A DNA stretch of 64,000 nt, from the NCBI GenBank assembly GCA_019745415.1, contig JAIETF010000053.1, forward strand, positions 85,122-149,121, written 5' to 3'. The notes below the pieces were generated by a model. It saw only the letters and a program-made list of their open reading frames with translations, was not told the DNA's origin and made no database searches. The DNA comes from Candidatus Obscuribacterales bacterium (GTDB lineage: Bacteria > Cyanobacteriota > Vampirovibrionia > Obscuribacterales > Obscuribacteraceae). The position numbers and the translations under genes were made by a program. Below, piece after piece: positions 1 through 8,964 of the stretch (the first letter of the stretch is position 1; the number at the start of each line of letters is the position of its first letter).

Positions 1-701
1 CGGCTCAGATACTCGTTGAAGCGTCCATGGTGATAGACGACGTCGCCGGTGGAGACGATCAAGTCGGCACCGCGTGGCTTGCTGTGCCGAATCACTCCTA
101 CCGCATCGGCGGTTTTGCCGTCTGCGGAATCGTCTTCTGAAACTGCCAGCTGTTGAGCGATCTGTTTTTGCCAAGGCGAGCCCGAGCCCATGTCACCGAA
201 TATGATGGCACGAAAGGGGGCACCCTTTTCCTTCCTTGTCGAGAAAGTCGAGGAGAAAACCTCGTCAACGCCGAAGAAAATGCGGTAGGCATAGACAGTG
301 TCGGGGCTGAGCCCGCTCAGTCTGACTCTGTACTGCACCTGGTTGGCCACCGAGGGCAGTTTGAGAGCCTGACCATCCGGTCTAAGAATGGCAACCGGTG
401 CAAGAGGTTCTTGCATTTTGTAGAGTTCGACTCGACAGCTTGAAGGCCGCTGACTGGTGTGGAAGACCAGTTCCAGTGCTTCTCCGGCGGGGTCGTAGTC
501 GGCGTTCTCACCCGGTTGCAGCCAGGGTTTGATAAAGAATGGCCCCGACGCTTCGAAGGTCGGAGATTCCCAGTTGTACTTGCCTGAGTTGACGGTGTGC
601 GAAACCGGCTCGGGGTCGGTCGCTTTGCCCCATCGGAAGGCTACCAAGCCCAGACAAAGCATGAGAAACAGGCATATCACAATCAGTGTTATCCAGGGCA
701 T
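1..701 (-). CDS. Metallophosphoesterase, purple acid phosphatase-like (C-terminus off the window)
   Basis: The frame is open from an ATG preceded by GGAGG (5-nt spacer) to the left edge, giving about 233 residues. An N-terminal hydrophobic segment (residues 2-21) should anchor or export it. A beta-rich stretch around residues 55-150, with the phrase LSGLSPDTVYAYRI, looks like the fibronectin-type N-terminal domain of purple acid phosphatases. Two metal-site motifs of calcineurin-like phosphoesterases follow: IIFGDMGSG and STGDVVYHHG. Known for the family: a two-metal centre hydrolysing phosphoesters. The remaining metal ligands (GNHE/H, GHxH) lie outside the window. It starts 36 bp after the stop of the CNNM/CorC gene on the same strand, so the two are probably co-transcribed. 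Substrate unknown; an extracytoplasmic phosphatase is an inference. Confidence 0.8.
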   Translation of the reverse strand, partial: MPWITLIVICLFLMLCLGLVAFRWGKATDPEPVSHTVNSGKYNWESPTFEASGPFFIKPWLQPGENADYDPAGEALELVFHTSQRPSSCRVELYKMQEPLAPVAILRPDGQALKLPSVANQVQYRVRLSGLSPDTVYAYRIFFGVDEVFSSTFSTRKEKGAPFRAIIFGDMGSGSPWQKQIAQQLAVSEDDSADGKTADAVGVIRHSKPRGADLIVSTGDVVYHHGRFNEYLS

Positions 702-737
702 AGTGGCCTCCGGTTCTTGTTGTTGTCTAGAAAAAAT

Positions 738-2201
738 TCAGTGCAGGTTGAGCTTCTCTCCTGCGCCGGCGTCACGGCTTTCACCCTCCGGCAGGATGGT
801 GATTTCGAGCCAGTCTATGTGTACGGCTTCTGCGCTCTCTTTGCTTTCAGAAGCATGCCTGCAAGCAAGCACCTTGAGGGCGAAGCCATTGAGCTCGATC
901 TGCGCTCCCTCCGCCACTTCTCCTCGATAGTTCTCGAGAAAGACTTCGGCGATGGTAGTGGCCGCGCTCGAGACCAGTCGAGCATCGAAAACACGACGGA
1001 ATTCGTAGAGGGTGAGTGCACCTTCCACGCGGTACTGGCTTTCATTGAGCTGGAAGACACCTTCAACCGGACCGTCGTCTTCGTCGTGGATTTCACCCAC
1101 CAGCTGTTCCACCAGGTCTTCCTGGGTGACCAGACCGAGGGCTTCTCCTAAATCGTTGACGACGATAGCCAGCTGTAGGTGGCGAGTTTTCAGCTCTTCC
1201 AGAAGGGTACTAGCCGGCGTATCTGCTTTGACGAAGAAGGGCTTGCGGATGTAGGAAGTGAGCTTGCCGATTGGCTCATTGCCGCTGATGACCAACTGCG
1301 GAGGCAGCGGCAGTCGAGGCGGCTTTACTTCAGCTCGCAGTTTTTTGCGCAGAACGTCCAGAAGCTCGCGGGTGCGCAGCACTCCCACCACGGTCCGGCG
1401 GTCATCTCGGTAGAGAGGCAGACGGCTGTGTTTGGTCTTGAGTGCGACATCGAGGGCATCCATGAGAGGCATGTCTTCGGGCAGGCAGTCCATGTGACTG
1501 GCCGGCACCATGACGTCTTTGACAGTCAGACCGCGATATTCCAAGGCGCGCTGTACGAGATTGGATTCGGCTTGACCCAAGGTGCCTGCGCGCGTCGAGG
1601 TCTGCACCAAGATCATCAGCTCTTCCACCGAGGGAGGAGCCTCTTCCGTCTTGTTGCCGCGGGGCATACCGGGCAGACGCATGAACAGAGCCGTGGTCTT
1701 GGCGATGAGCCAGAGGAAGGGCGAGGTCATACGGCAGAAGAAGACAAATGGAACAGACAGAGCCAGAGCGATCTTTTCGGGACTGCGCAAGCCGACTAGT
1801 TTAGGCACCTGCTCGCCGATGATGACGTGCAAGAAGGTGAGGATGACGAAAGACAAAGCCATGGCCACGATGTTCGGGACTTGCCAGGCGCTCAACTGGG
1901 GTAGAACATGAGCGGCGGCGTTGATGCCGGCAACGAGCAAGGCCTTGATTGGCTCCACGCCGACGGCGCCGGAAGCCAGACCCATAATCGTGATGCCCAG
2001 CTGCGCGCCGGCCACCGAATCGTCCAGTTTGTCCGATAAGTTTTGCACGGTTTTAGCGCCGCGCACTCCATGCTTGACCATCTCCTGAATGCGAGTCTTG
2101 CGCAGACGAATGAGGGCAAACTCAATCGCTACGAAGAGTCCATTGAAGAGTACGAACAGCATGAGAAGACCCAGCCACAGCCAGGTTGAGGCAGTAGACA
2201 T
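738..2201 (-). CDS. CNNM/CorC (HlyC) family membrane protein with CBS pair
   Basis: 487 residues in the usual order for the family. An N-terminal DUF21/CNNM transmembrane domain (about residues 1-200) opens with a hydrophobic helix at 8-30 and has further hydrophobic segments near 85-135 and 145-175. A CBS-domain pair follows (about 215-340, with VKDVMVPASHMDCLPEDMPL). A CorC/HlyC C-terminal domain (about 375-460) carries VEGALTLYEFRRVF. Homologues are implicated in Mg2+/Co2+ efflux or homeostasis; the old name hemolysin is misleading. The start is an ATG with AGGAG six bases upstream. The metallophosphoesterase gene follows closely downstream on the same strand. Transported ion not deducible here. 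Confidence 0.88.
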   Translation of the reverse strand: MSTASTWLWLGLLMLFVLFNGLFVAIEFALIRLRKTRIQEMVKHGVRGAKTVQNLSDKLDDSVAGAQLGITIMGLASGAVGVEPIKALLVAGINAAAHVLPQLSAWQVPNIVAMALSFVILTFLHVIIGEQVPKLVGLRSPEKIALALSVPFVFFCRMTSPFLWLIAKTTALFMRLPGMPRGNKTEEAPPSVEELMILVQTSTRAGTLGQAESNLVQRALEYRGLTVKDVMVPASHMDCLPEDMPLMDALDVALKTKHSRLPLYRDDRRTVVGVLRTRELLDVLRKKLRAEVKPPRLPLPPQLVISGNEPIGKLTSYIRKPFFVKADTPASTLLEELKTRHLQLAIVVNDLGEALGLVTQEDLVEQLVGEIHDEDDGPVEGVFQLNESQYRVEGALTLYEFRRVFDARLVSSAATTIAEVFLENYRGEVAEGAQIELNGFALKVLACRHASESKESAEAVHIDWLEITILPEGESRDAGAGEKLNLH

Positions 2202-2751
2202 TCATTTGCTCCTGAACGGGTAGGACCACCGCAGTCCGTGCCGTCGAAAATGTTGCCGGAACTTTTGAGAACTGACAGCCTCCTTCGCACAAGCGCAGTG
2301 GCTTGACGGATGGAGCGGTTAATGGGCTGTAAGCACTATTTCGAACTCAAAAGTTCCAGTTGAAAGATAAGTAAATCAGGCCTCGAACCTAGTAAGTAAA
2401 TGCTGCCTATAGCAACAGATAAGCAAGAAATATAGTTTATGTTCTCAAGAACTAAGCGGGCAGCCTTCTTAGATTGACAGGCAGATGCCGTATTCAAGCC
2501 GGCAATTGCTTTCACACGTAAAGATTCGCGCTAGCTGGTTTAGCTTGACATCCCATCCGTTCCACGACTCTTCTCTCTTTACTACTCGGGCTTCTCTCTT
2601 CCCTTCTTTTCTTTTCTCTGTTGATAGGCCTGCCTTTGGCAGTCTGCCTTTGACAATTTGCCTTTAAGAGTTTGCCCTTTGCTTATCGACTGGTCTGCAG
2701 GTTTGGTATAAATCTTGTGCTTCCTATCTAGACTTGAGTGACTTTGACGTC
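2202..2751. other. Divergent intergenic region with upstream regulatory potential
   Basis: This 550-bp gap separates the divergent CNNM/CorC and deacetylase genes and should hold both promoters. A TATAAA-like -10 element lies at about 2708-2713, some 40 bp before the deacetylase ATG, with no convincing -35 box. The right half is pyrimidine-rich and contains four degenerate 14-bp repeats. A 60-codon frame here lacks a ribosome-binding site and protein-like composition. Confidence 0.4.
2628..2683. repeat. Four degenerate 14-bp tandem repeats
   Basis: Four consecutive 14-mers share the core TGCCTTT: GGCCTGCCTTTGGC, AGTCTGCCTTTGAC, AATTTGCCTTTAAG and AGTTTGCCCTTTGC. They sit 70-125 bp upstream of the deacetylase start. 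They may be simple slippage products or a direct-repeat regulator site. Confidence 0.55.
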
Positions 2752-3738
2752 ATGGACCTCAGTGCTTATCTGATATTTGACCCAGCCTATCAGACCGACT
2801 TGTTGGCATACGGTATGAATCGACCCTTTGCCCTCGACCGCGGAAAGTTGGTACTGGCTCGTCTGGAAGAGCGCTTAGGCACGTCGGTAGAGTATCGAGT
2901 GCCTCTTCCGCTCGATCGGCAAGCTCTCCGACTGGTGCACAGCGAAGCCTATATTGAGTCACTCTCTTCCTCACTTACCTGGGCTGAGATTTTCGAGTTG
3001 GATGAGGCTATCGATAAAAACGGCTATCTTCCAGGGGCTAAGTTTCCTCTTCATCACATAATCAGCGATTTCTTGTTAAAAGCCGGTGGCACTGTCGAAG
3101 CGGCTTTTGCTTCGCTGGAAAGCGGCTTTTGCGCCAATCTAGGAGCTGGCTATCATCATGCCATGCCTGATCGCGGGCAGGGTTTTTGTGCAATTAATGA
3201 TGTCGCTCTTGCTGTCCGTTCACTTTTGCATGGTGATAAGCCAAAGGCGAAAAAGTTGATGATTGTCGACGTAGATTTTCATCAGGGTGATGGCACAGTA
3301 CTTTGTCTGCAAAAGGAGATGAAAGCTGCTCGAGTCTTCACTTATTCTATACATTCACATGAAGGATGGCCTGATGAAAAGGTGCATAGCAGCTTAGATG
3401 TAGCCGTCAAGGAAACCGAGCAAGAACGATATCTGGAAATGCTGGCTGCCACTCTTCCCAGAGCAATTGCTGACTTTGCGCCAGATTGTATTTTGCTTGT
3501 GGACGGCTCTGATGCTTATGAAAGAGATGTTCTTCCCGGTACTAAATTCATCAAGCTGCCACTGCCGGTGATGCAAGAACGCAGTCGTTTTCTCAGCGAT
3601 CTTTTCTTCAAACACAGTTTGCCTGTCTCTCTAGTTTTTGCTGGTGGTTATGGTCCTGATGTCTGGGAAGCTCATTATGCGACGGTGCAAGCTATGTTGG
3701 CACGCTATGCCGGTCTAACTAATTTAACTCTTGAATGA
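2752..3738 (+). CDS. Histone deacetylase-family (AcuC/HDAC-like) hydrolase
   Basis: 328 residues from ATG; an in-frame TTG lies 18 bp upstream, but ATG is the better start. The arginase/deacetylase fold motifs appear in order: GAGYHHAMPDRGQGFCAIND with the tandem His pair (His135-His136), the metal-binding VDVDFHQGDGT (Asp175, His177), a second metal-site region VDGSDAY (about Asp251), and the catalytic GGYG Tyr at about 300. The family removes acyl groups from lysines, polyamines or small amides using Zn2+. Length fits class IV or bacterial HDAC-like enzymes. It stands alone between a divergent CNNM gene and serS, so context gives no substrate. Residues are intact, so an active enzyme is likely; the physiological target is unknown. 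Confidence 0.85.
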   Translation: MDLSAYLIFDPAYQTDLLAYGMNRPFALDRGKLVLARLEERLGTSVEYRVPLPLDRQALRLVHSEAYIESLSSSLTWAEIFELDEAIDKNGYLPGAKFPLHHIISDFLLKAGGTVEAAFASLESGFCANLGAGYHHAMPDRGQGFCAINDVALAVRSLLHGDKPKAKKLMIVDVDFHQGDGTVLCLQKEMKAARVFTYSIHSHEGWPDEKVHSSLDVAVKETEQERYLEMLAATLPRAIADFAPDCILLVDGSDAYERDVLPGTKFIKLPLPVMQERSRFLSDLFFKHSLPVSLVFAGGYGPDVWEAHYATVQAMLARYAGLTNLTLE

Positions 3739-3849
3739 ACTCGGTCGTGATTTTTACACTAGACTCAGAATTATCTCGAAAACTTTGCATACTTTTACTT
3801 GACCAAGTTGTCTTTCTCAACCATTATGGTTGAACAGGAAGTAACCGAC

Positions 3850-4014
3850 ATGCAGAATCTAAAGATTATTGATGATGGCATAACCCCTCATTTGCTCAGG
3901 CAAATGGCTGGTGGTGCTTTGCACAAACTTTTCGGCAACAAGGGCGGACTGCGCTTGGGACCGAATAGCAGACGTTGCGGCGGGCTTACTTCTTCACGAG
4001 TATCTTTAAACTAA
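3850..4014 (+). CDS. Small hypothetical protein (54 aa)
   Basis: A short ATG-initiated frame with a purine-rich AGGAAG about ten bases upstream. The product is basic and glycine-rich toward its end (HKLFGNKGGLRLGPNSRR), with no recognised domain. A longer non-ATG start about 50 bp upstream is possible. It lies between the deacetylase and serS on the same strand. A lineage-specific peptide or a non-coding stretch are both possible. Confidence 0.22.
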   Translation: MQNLKIIDDGITPHLLRQMAGGALHKLFGNKGGLRLGPNSRRCGGLTSSRVSLN

Positions 4015-4080
4015 TTTGCAGACACGACAGATTCAGCTCTATCTGAAATCATCGCCAGTTGTGCTTATGCGAGGCATATA

Positions 4081-4146
4081 GCTAACTTAAGTTTGGGCAT
4101 TTGCTAACTTGAGTTGGGGCGTTTGCTAACTTGAGTTGGGGCGTTT
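4081..4146. repeat. Three 22-bp tandem repeats upstream of serS
   Basis: Three head-to-tail copies of GCTAACTTGAGTTGGGGCGT followed by TT. The last two are identical and the first differs at a few positions; a fourth copy begins with GCTAG. They lie 170-230 bp before the serS ATG. The rest of this roughly 300-bp gap holds a long T/C-rich tract just before the serS ribosome-binding site and nothing else I can identify. Confidence 0.85.
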
Positions 4147-4313
4147 GCTAGGCTAAAGCAGCACTACTGCACTGCAGCTTAGCTAGATTTTGTCTATTGT
4201 TTGGCTGGAACGCATTCGTTTAGGCTTCTAACTAGCGCCTAGACTGTGATTGCCTCTGTGTTTGCGAATTCTTTTTCTTCTTTTTTCTCTTATTTTTTGA
4301 GCTTGGAGGCTTT

Positions 4314-5621
4314 ATGCTGGATATTAAATTTGTGCTTGAGAATGTTGAACTTTTTCGCGATGCCATCAAGAAGAAGGGCTTCATTGATTTTCTTGATCTC
4401 GACGAGCTTTTGAGAACGCATGCTCATCTTGAGCATTTGAATGGGTTGATTTTGCCGCTGCGGACTGAGCGAAATCGACACAATACCGCCATGAAAGAAT
4501 TGGCGTTCACAGGTGAGGATGTAGATGACAAACTAAAGGAGTACGGAAGAGAGTTGGGAAGGCGCCTCCAGGACATGGAGAAAGAAGCCCTTGATGTGCG
4601 CTTACGATTTCTCGATTTAATGATGCGCCTTCCGAATTTGATGCTACCAGCGGTGCCAGACGGTGTAAACGATCGGGATAATCTTGAACTGTGGCGATGG
4701 GGTGAGCCAAGGCAGTTTGATTTTGACGCATTGGACCACCTGGCTCTAGCTGAAAAGCTTGGTTTGGCTGATTTTGAAGGAGGTCGGCGGGTCGGAGGCG
4801 CACGCGCTTATGCCCTCACCGGCAATGGCGTCTTACTGGAAGAGGCCATTCATCGCCTTGCCTTCGATACGCTTGTTAAGAAGGGTTATAAACCAATAGC
4901 GCCACCGCTTATGGTGCGAAAGGAGGCTATGGAAGGAGCCGGCTATTTCCCTTATGGAACAGACAATGCCTATGAATTGGCTAAGGATGAGTTATTCCTC
5001 ACTGGAACCGCAGAAGTTGGTCTGGTGGCCCTTCAGGCTGATAGAACTTTTGCCAGAGCTGAATTGCCTTTGCGATTTGTTGGCAAGACTACTTGCTTCA
5101 GGCGCGAGGCTGGTGCGGCTGGGCGAGATACTCGTGGCTTATTCAGGGTTCACCAGTTTCAGAAGGTAGAGCAGGTTGCGATAGTGGAAGCAGATCTGGA
5201 GAAAGCCTTAGCTATGCATAAGGAGTTGTTGGAGAACGCTACTGGTATTTTAGAAGCGCTGGAGTTGCCCTATAGAGTAGTAGCAGTGTGTGCTGGCGAT
5301 CTTGGTCAGGGGCAGATGCTCAAGTATGATATCGAGACACATATGCCAGTCAGGGGTGGTTACTTCGAGACGCATTCGTGCTCGCTTTTGGGTGATTTTC
5401 AGGCTCGCCGTCTGAATATTCGCTATCGACTTGACGCCGAAAGGGGTGAAGAAGGGCAATTTAAAGCAAAAAAAGAATTTGTCTTTACCTTGAATAACAC
5501 AGCTGTGGCTACGCCGCGGCTACTTGTAGCCTTTCTGGAGAACCATCAAGACAAGAACGGTGCTATACGAATACCAGCAAAGCTGCGACCCTATCTGGGT
5601 TTAGAAATGATTGCTGCGTGA
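4314..5621 (+). CDS. serS: Serine--tRNA ligase
   Basis: 435 residues, close to the usual 420-430. Class II synthetase that charges tRNA-Ser (and tRNA-Sec) with serine in the cytoplasm. The N-terminal 110 residues form the charged helical-arm (coiled-coil) region that grips the tRNA extra arm (LRTERNRHNTAMKEL). The catalytic domain shows the serine/ATP site motif TGTAEVGL (about 230-237), class II motif 2 CFRREAGAAGRDTRGLFRVH (from about residue 261) and motif 3 near the C-terminus (NNTAVATPRLLVAFLEN then IRIPAKLRPYLG). A GGAGG lies 6 bases before the ATG. It is a monocistronic gene flanked by a tandem-repeat region and a convergent gene. No second tRNA synthetase is visible. Confidence 0.96.
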   Translation: MLDIKFVLENVELFRDAIKKKGFIDFLDLDELLRTHAHLEHLNGLILPLRTERNRHNTAMKELAFTGEDVDDKLKEYGRELGRRLQDMEKEALDVRLRFLDLMMRLPNLMLPAVPDGVNDRDNLELWRWGEPRQFDFDALDHLALAEKLGLADFEGGRRVGGARAYALTGNGVLLEEAIHRLAFDTLVKKGYKPIAPPLMVRKEAMEGAGYFPYGTDNAYELAKDELFLTGTAEVGLVALQADRTFARAELPLRFVGKTTCFRREAGAAGRDTRGLFRVHQFQKVEQVAIVEADLEKALAMHKELLENATGILEALELPYRVVAVCAGDLGQGQMLKYDIETHMPVRGGYFETHSCSLLGDFQARRLNIRYRLDAERGEEGQFKAKKEFVFTLNNTAVATPRLLVAFLENHQDKNGAIRIPAKLRPYLGLEMIAA

Positions 5622-5755
5622 TTCTATCTTTGTTCCGGAAGCAGTTTGCCACCAATTGAAAAGGTCTTGAATTAGCTTCTAAATAAGAGAGTTAGGAAGA
5701 GATTTAGTGGTCTCGTTATCTTCGAGGCCCCTAAATTCTCTTAGAACCAGAATAG

Positions 5756-6964
5756 TTAAACTAGCAAGTCTTGTCTGAGCTGCAGACGACGCAGCTCCGA
5801 CCAGTTGATGCGGCTAAACATTTCCATCTCTTGTCCAGGCTTGTTGCAGCAGTGGTAAATAAGAAATGCTGCCTTGTCTTCACATATTTCTCCATTTCTG
5901 ATTCTGTCCAAGCAGGCTAGCCCTATGCGTGCGTGAATAGGATTGATATAGCCCCTTGAGAGAAGGGCTTCGGCGACAGTATCTTCAAAGTCAACTATTT
6001 CGCAGGCAACATCGCGCACGATTTTCTCAGGTACTATGGCGGCCCGTCTAAGTAATTTAAAAACATCATCAAGGGCTTGCGACTCTTCAATGATCTGTTC
6101 GAGCGGAGCACCTAGTTTGTAGACTAATCTGAGAAGCTTCACCGCTCTTCTGTATGTAAACACTCTCGACTGCATCATGTTTTGAAGCTTGAGAGCTGCC
6201 TCCAAAACTAATTCTGATAGCTGTCCTCTGCTCAGTAAAACCCTGCCGATGTTGTTATCTTCCTCGGTGCCGATCTCGCATGCGGTAAGAACTTCGTTAT
6301 TCTTGACTAGTTGGGCCGCTACCAGGAATTCTCCGATTCTGGGCGCAGCACTATTTGAACGAACTAGTTTGCCGTTATCGCCAAGTACTTCCCTGAGGCT
6401 AACTTGTCGTTCGTGCATTTCTTTGCAGAATGCAAGAGCTTCGGGGAAGGTAACTTTGCCATCACGCAGCATCACTTGTAAGTTGAGAGCTCCTTCAAGT
6501 GTTTTTTGTGATACGAAGCGGAGCATGAGAAGTGCACTTCCCAGTGTCATATCGTGCCGCTGAGCCTCTCTTCCAGCTTGTGCTAGTTGGTTCTCATCAA
6601 CAATTCCGGCTGCAAAGAAAAGTCGACCTAGTCTGCTCTGAGGACTTTCGCCAGAACTAGTAATGCCGTTAAGTCTGAAAGATTCATTTATGTCCACTTT
6701 GTTGAGATGGCAGAATCTCAAAAGATCTGTAGCAAGACGATTATCAATAGTGCCTTCTCTGAGTAGATTCTGCAGTTCAAGTGCGCAGTTAACATCGTGA
6801 TCATCCAGCCAACCTGTCATTACCAGCACGCGTCCTATGGGAAACGAAGTCCTCTTTGAGATCGATAGTCCTTCGGAAATTGCTGAACCGTCGACAAGTC
6901 CTGTTTCTAAGAAAAGCTCTCCCAGGCGATAACGGTTCTCGCGCTGTTTCTTGACTAAGTTCAT
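5756..6964 (-). CDS. Protein of four MshEN/GspE-N-like repeats
   Basis: 402 residues from an ATG with AGGAGA seven bases upstream; an upstream in-frame ATG lacks a ribosome-binding site. The protein is four copies of a roughly 80-residue helical unit. Each starts like RLGELFLETGLVD, followed by a second half such as PIGRVLVMTGWLDDHDV and an ALELQNLLREG helix. The pattern (short helical pair, LG.LL...G.I...) is that of the N-terminal domain of GspE/PilB/MshE ATPases, which in MshE binds cyclic di-GMP. No Walker A or B motif or ATPase domain is present and no signal peptide is seen. The role could be a c-di-GMP-responsive or scaffold protein; this is inference from the repeat pattern only. Confidence 0.6.
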   Translation of the reverse strand: MNLVKKQRENRYRLGELFLETGLVDGSAISEGLSISKRTSFPIGRVLVMTGWLDDHDVNCALELQNLLREGTIDNRLATDLLRFCHLNKVDINESFRLNGITSSGESPQSRLGRLFFAAGIVDENQLAQAGREAQRHDMTLGSALLMLRFVSQKTLEGALNLQVMLRDGKVTFPEALAFCKEMHERQVSLREVLGDNGKLVRSNSAAPRIGEFLVAAQLVKNNEVLTACEIGTEEDNNIGRVLLSRGQLSELVLEAALKLQNMMQSRVFTYRRAVKLLRLVYKLGAPLEQIIEESQALDDVFKLLRRAAIVPEKIVRDVACEIVDFEDTVAEALLSRGYINPIHARIGLACLDRIRNGEICEDKAAFLIYHCCNKPGQEMEMFSRINWSELRRLQLRQDLLV

Positions 6965-7475
6965 GACATTCTCCTGGCAATTCTGCACCTTAAGATGCCT
7001 GCTTTCAACTAATTCAGTTCATACCCAAAATTTTTCCGGCAGAAGCGATTGGCTGGTTGCCAAGAACCCCTGCCTGTGCCTCGCATTATTGAGAGGCTAG
7101 GTAGTATGCCTAATCAGTCGAAAAGGAGTGCTGCCTAAGCTATTAAATAGAACCAGTAAAGGCTGGAAATCTGATTTAAATCAGCCAAGGTAGCTCACCA
7201 TCAAGCACTCAAGCATGAAGATGAATGGATCGGTAGGTTTGGTAAAGTGATTCCTGCAAAACGAGACAAATGTCTCAAGGCAAGACTACTCAAAAGCTGG
7301 AACGCTGTCAAGCAGATTTAATGAAAAATGACTTGCTGTGGACCAATTGGCGTTTGTTCTTGGGTTTCTCTGTTTTCGGAATAACCGATATCGGTTTTTC
7401 AGAATTTATCTCTGTCTTTTGAACTTTTTCTCTCGAAATTACGTTCTTACTTATAGGAGTAAGGAGGGTAATTTA
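6965..7475. other. Divergent intergenic region with palindrome
   Basis: About 510 bp between the MshEN-repeat gene and the zinc-ribbon gene. It contains a small inverted repeat GAGACAAATGTCTC at 7262-7275 and the first copy of the 20-bp palindrome. No gene seen; it should hold the promoters of both flanking genes. Confidence 0.4.
7380..7399. promoter_or_regulatory. Copy 1 of the AATAACCGATATCGGTTATT palindrome
   Basis: Reads AATAACCGATATCGGTTTTT, one mismatch from the consensus, with CAG on its right flank matching the CTG on the left flank of the other copies. It lies 76 bp upstream of the zinc-ribbon gene's ATG, where an operator could sit. Two further copies occur at 8994 and 23610. Confidence 0.55.
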
Positions 7476-8801
7476 ATGAGACCGCTAGAGGAAGGCTTAG
7501 TTGAGATAGCCAAAAGATGCGATTCCAGAGTCAAAATTGAATATGTCAGTGGTGTGTGGCGTTCCTTTTATGATACCTATCCAGACTCAGATACTTGTTG
7601 GAGAGACTTGATTGAAAGCTTGACTAAAGGTGGCTTCTTGTACTGTCGCCTCTGCCTTTCGGACCAAATTGAGGTTCAAGAAAATTCTAGAGAATTTAAA
7701 TGCTTGAATTGTAAAAGACATATGAGCCTCACTGCCGGTACCTTTTTCGAACGTGTAAGGAACATAAGAGCCTGGTTCTCAGCCATTTGGCTGTTCGAGC
7801 ACGGCGTAATGGTTAATTCAAGTTTTTTATCCGCTCTGACTGGCCTTGCATACTCTTCTGCCTTGAACTTGACTCGTTCGATTTTAGACGCGACTGCGGC
7901 GACTAAGTGCGGCGAATGTAAGCAGTTTAGCTCATCGCACTTCAGTTTTGTTTTTGCCAGAAGAAGCCTTGCCTCGCCGATGTGGCTGCATCCATGCTAT
8001 GAAGAAAATGCTGAGCGCTTTTCTGAGCAGAGCTTCAATACCGAAAGTGCAGAAGAGTTTGTCGATTGTGAGTTTGAGGCTCAAGATATTGATCAAGCGA
8101 CACCTGCTAGTTCGGATTTGAGGGTTCTTGACGTTGCTGAACAGCTAAAGCAAGACGAAGATCACCAGTTAGCCTCAGAAGAGAGTCTGACGGAGTTAGA
8201 GTCTCAAGTGCTAGCAGCTATTGCTGATGGATATGATGAAATTGATTCTGTTTGCACCAAGCTAGAAGTTTCAATAGCCGACGTTAACTCAACAGTAGCT
8301 ATGCTTCAAATTTATGGATTGGTTGACTCTCTTCCCGGTTGCAAACTTAAGGTCAGAGATTCGCAGTCTAGGCGCGGAGATTCAGATTCATTCGGCACAA
8401 TTGAGTGTTCTATCGCTATTGGCAAACCTAAATGTCTAAACAAACTTTGTTCAGGAAGACTACAAAGCGAAAAACATGAATCTCTGGAGAGAAGCTGTTT
8501 TGAGTTTATGGAGTTGCTGGTGGATTTTTGCCGACGTATTAGCAGAAAGTATCTCTACGTCTATGCTGGCTTGATACACATAGTTTCTAATTCAAGGCAG
8601 TTTGTCTTGCCTAGTCCGATTATTGGTAGCAATTTCTTCAACTCTTCTCTGCAAGTCTCTTCTGAACTTGAAGATTTATCCGGAAAATCTAGGGCTAGTG
8701 GCTATGTTTTTGCAAGTTGTCTAGCACGTGGTTATATGGGTTCAGTCAAAATGCGTAAGTCGAGAACGGCAACAGTACTGTCTATATGCATGAAGCGGTG
8801 A
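7476..8801 (+). CDS. Transposase-derived zinc-ribbon protein with winged-helix insert
   Basis: 441 residues from an ATG preceded by AAGGAGG. Residues 55-90 form a zinc ribbon (YCRLCL then CLNCKRHM) followed by MSLTAGTFFERVRNIRAWFS, the hallmark of the N-terminal domain of IS1595/ISXO2-type transposases (ribbon, then the GT.F..S...W..A motif and a helix-turn-helix). A second CxxC (KCGECK) lies near 145. The DDE nuclease core is not recognisable. It is replaced by an acidic linker and a winged-helix-like segment around 240-295 (VLAAIADGYDEIDSVCTKLE, then LQIYGLVDSLPG) resembling the DprA C-terminal fold. The ISRKYLYVYAG stretch near 360 resembles the C-terminal end of ISXO2 transposases. No terminal inverted repeats flank the gene. 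Likely a domesticated DNA-binding protein; function unknown. Confidence 0.6.
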   Translation: MRPLEEGLVEIAKRCDSRVKIEYVSGVWRSFYDTYPDSDTCWRDLIESLTKGGFLYCRLCLSDQIEVQENSREFKCLNCKRHMSLTAGTFFERVRNIRAWFSAIWLFEHGVMVNSSFLSALTGLAYSSALNLTRSILDATAATKCGECKQFSSSHFSFVFARRSLASPMWLHPCYEENAERFSEQSFNTESAEEFVDCEFEAQDIDQATPASSDLRVLDVAEQLKQDEDHQLASEESLTELESQVLAAIADGYDEIDSVCTKLEVSIADVNSTVAMLQIYGLVDSLPGCKLKVRDSQSRRGDSDSFGTIECSIAIGKPKCLNKLCSGRLQSEKHESLERSCFEFMELLVDFCRRISRKYLYVYAGLIHIVSNSRQFVLPSPIIGSNFFNSSLQVSSELEDLSGKSRASGYVFASCLARGYMGSVKMRKSRTATVLSICMKR

Positions 8802-8964
8802 AGAGAATTTGTCGATTTTTCACGCTAAGGTATCGCAAATCGTCATCGATTGGATAAAGTGAAGGTTAGTGGCTTCAACTACTATACTCTGGGAGACTAT
8901 AAGTCTGGAGTTTATACTCGGAGTGGAATACGAAATGAGATAGTAGACTTAATTCAAAAAAAGA

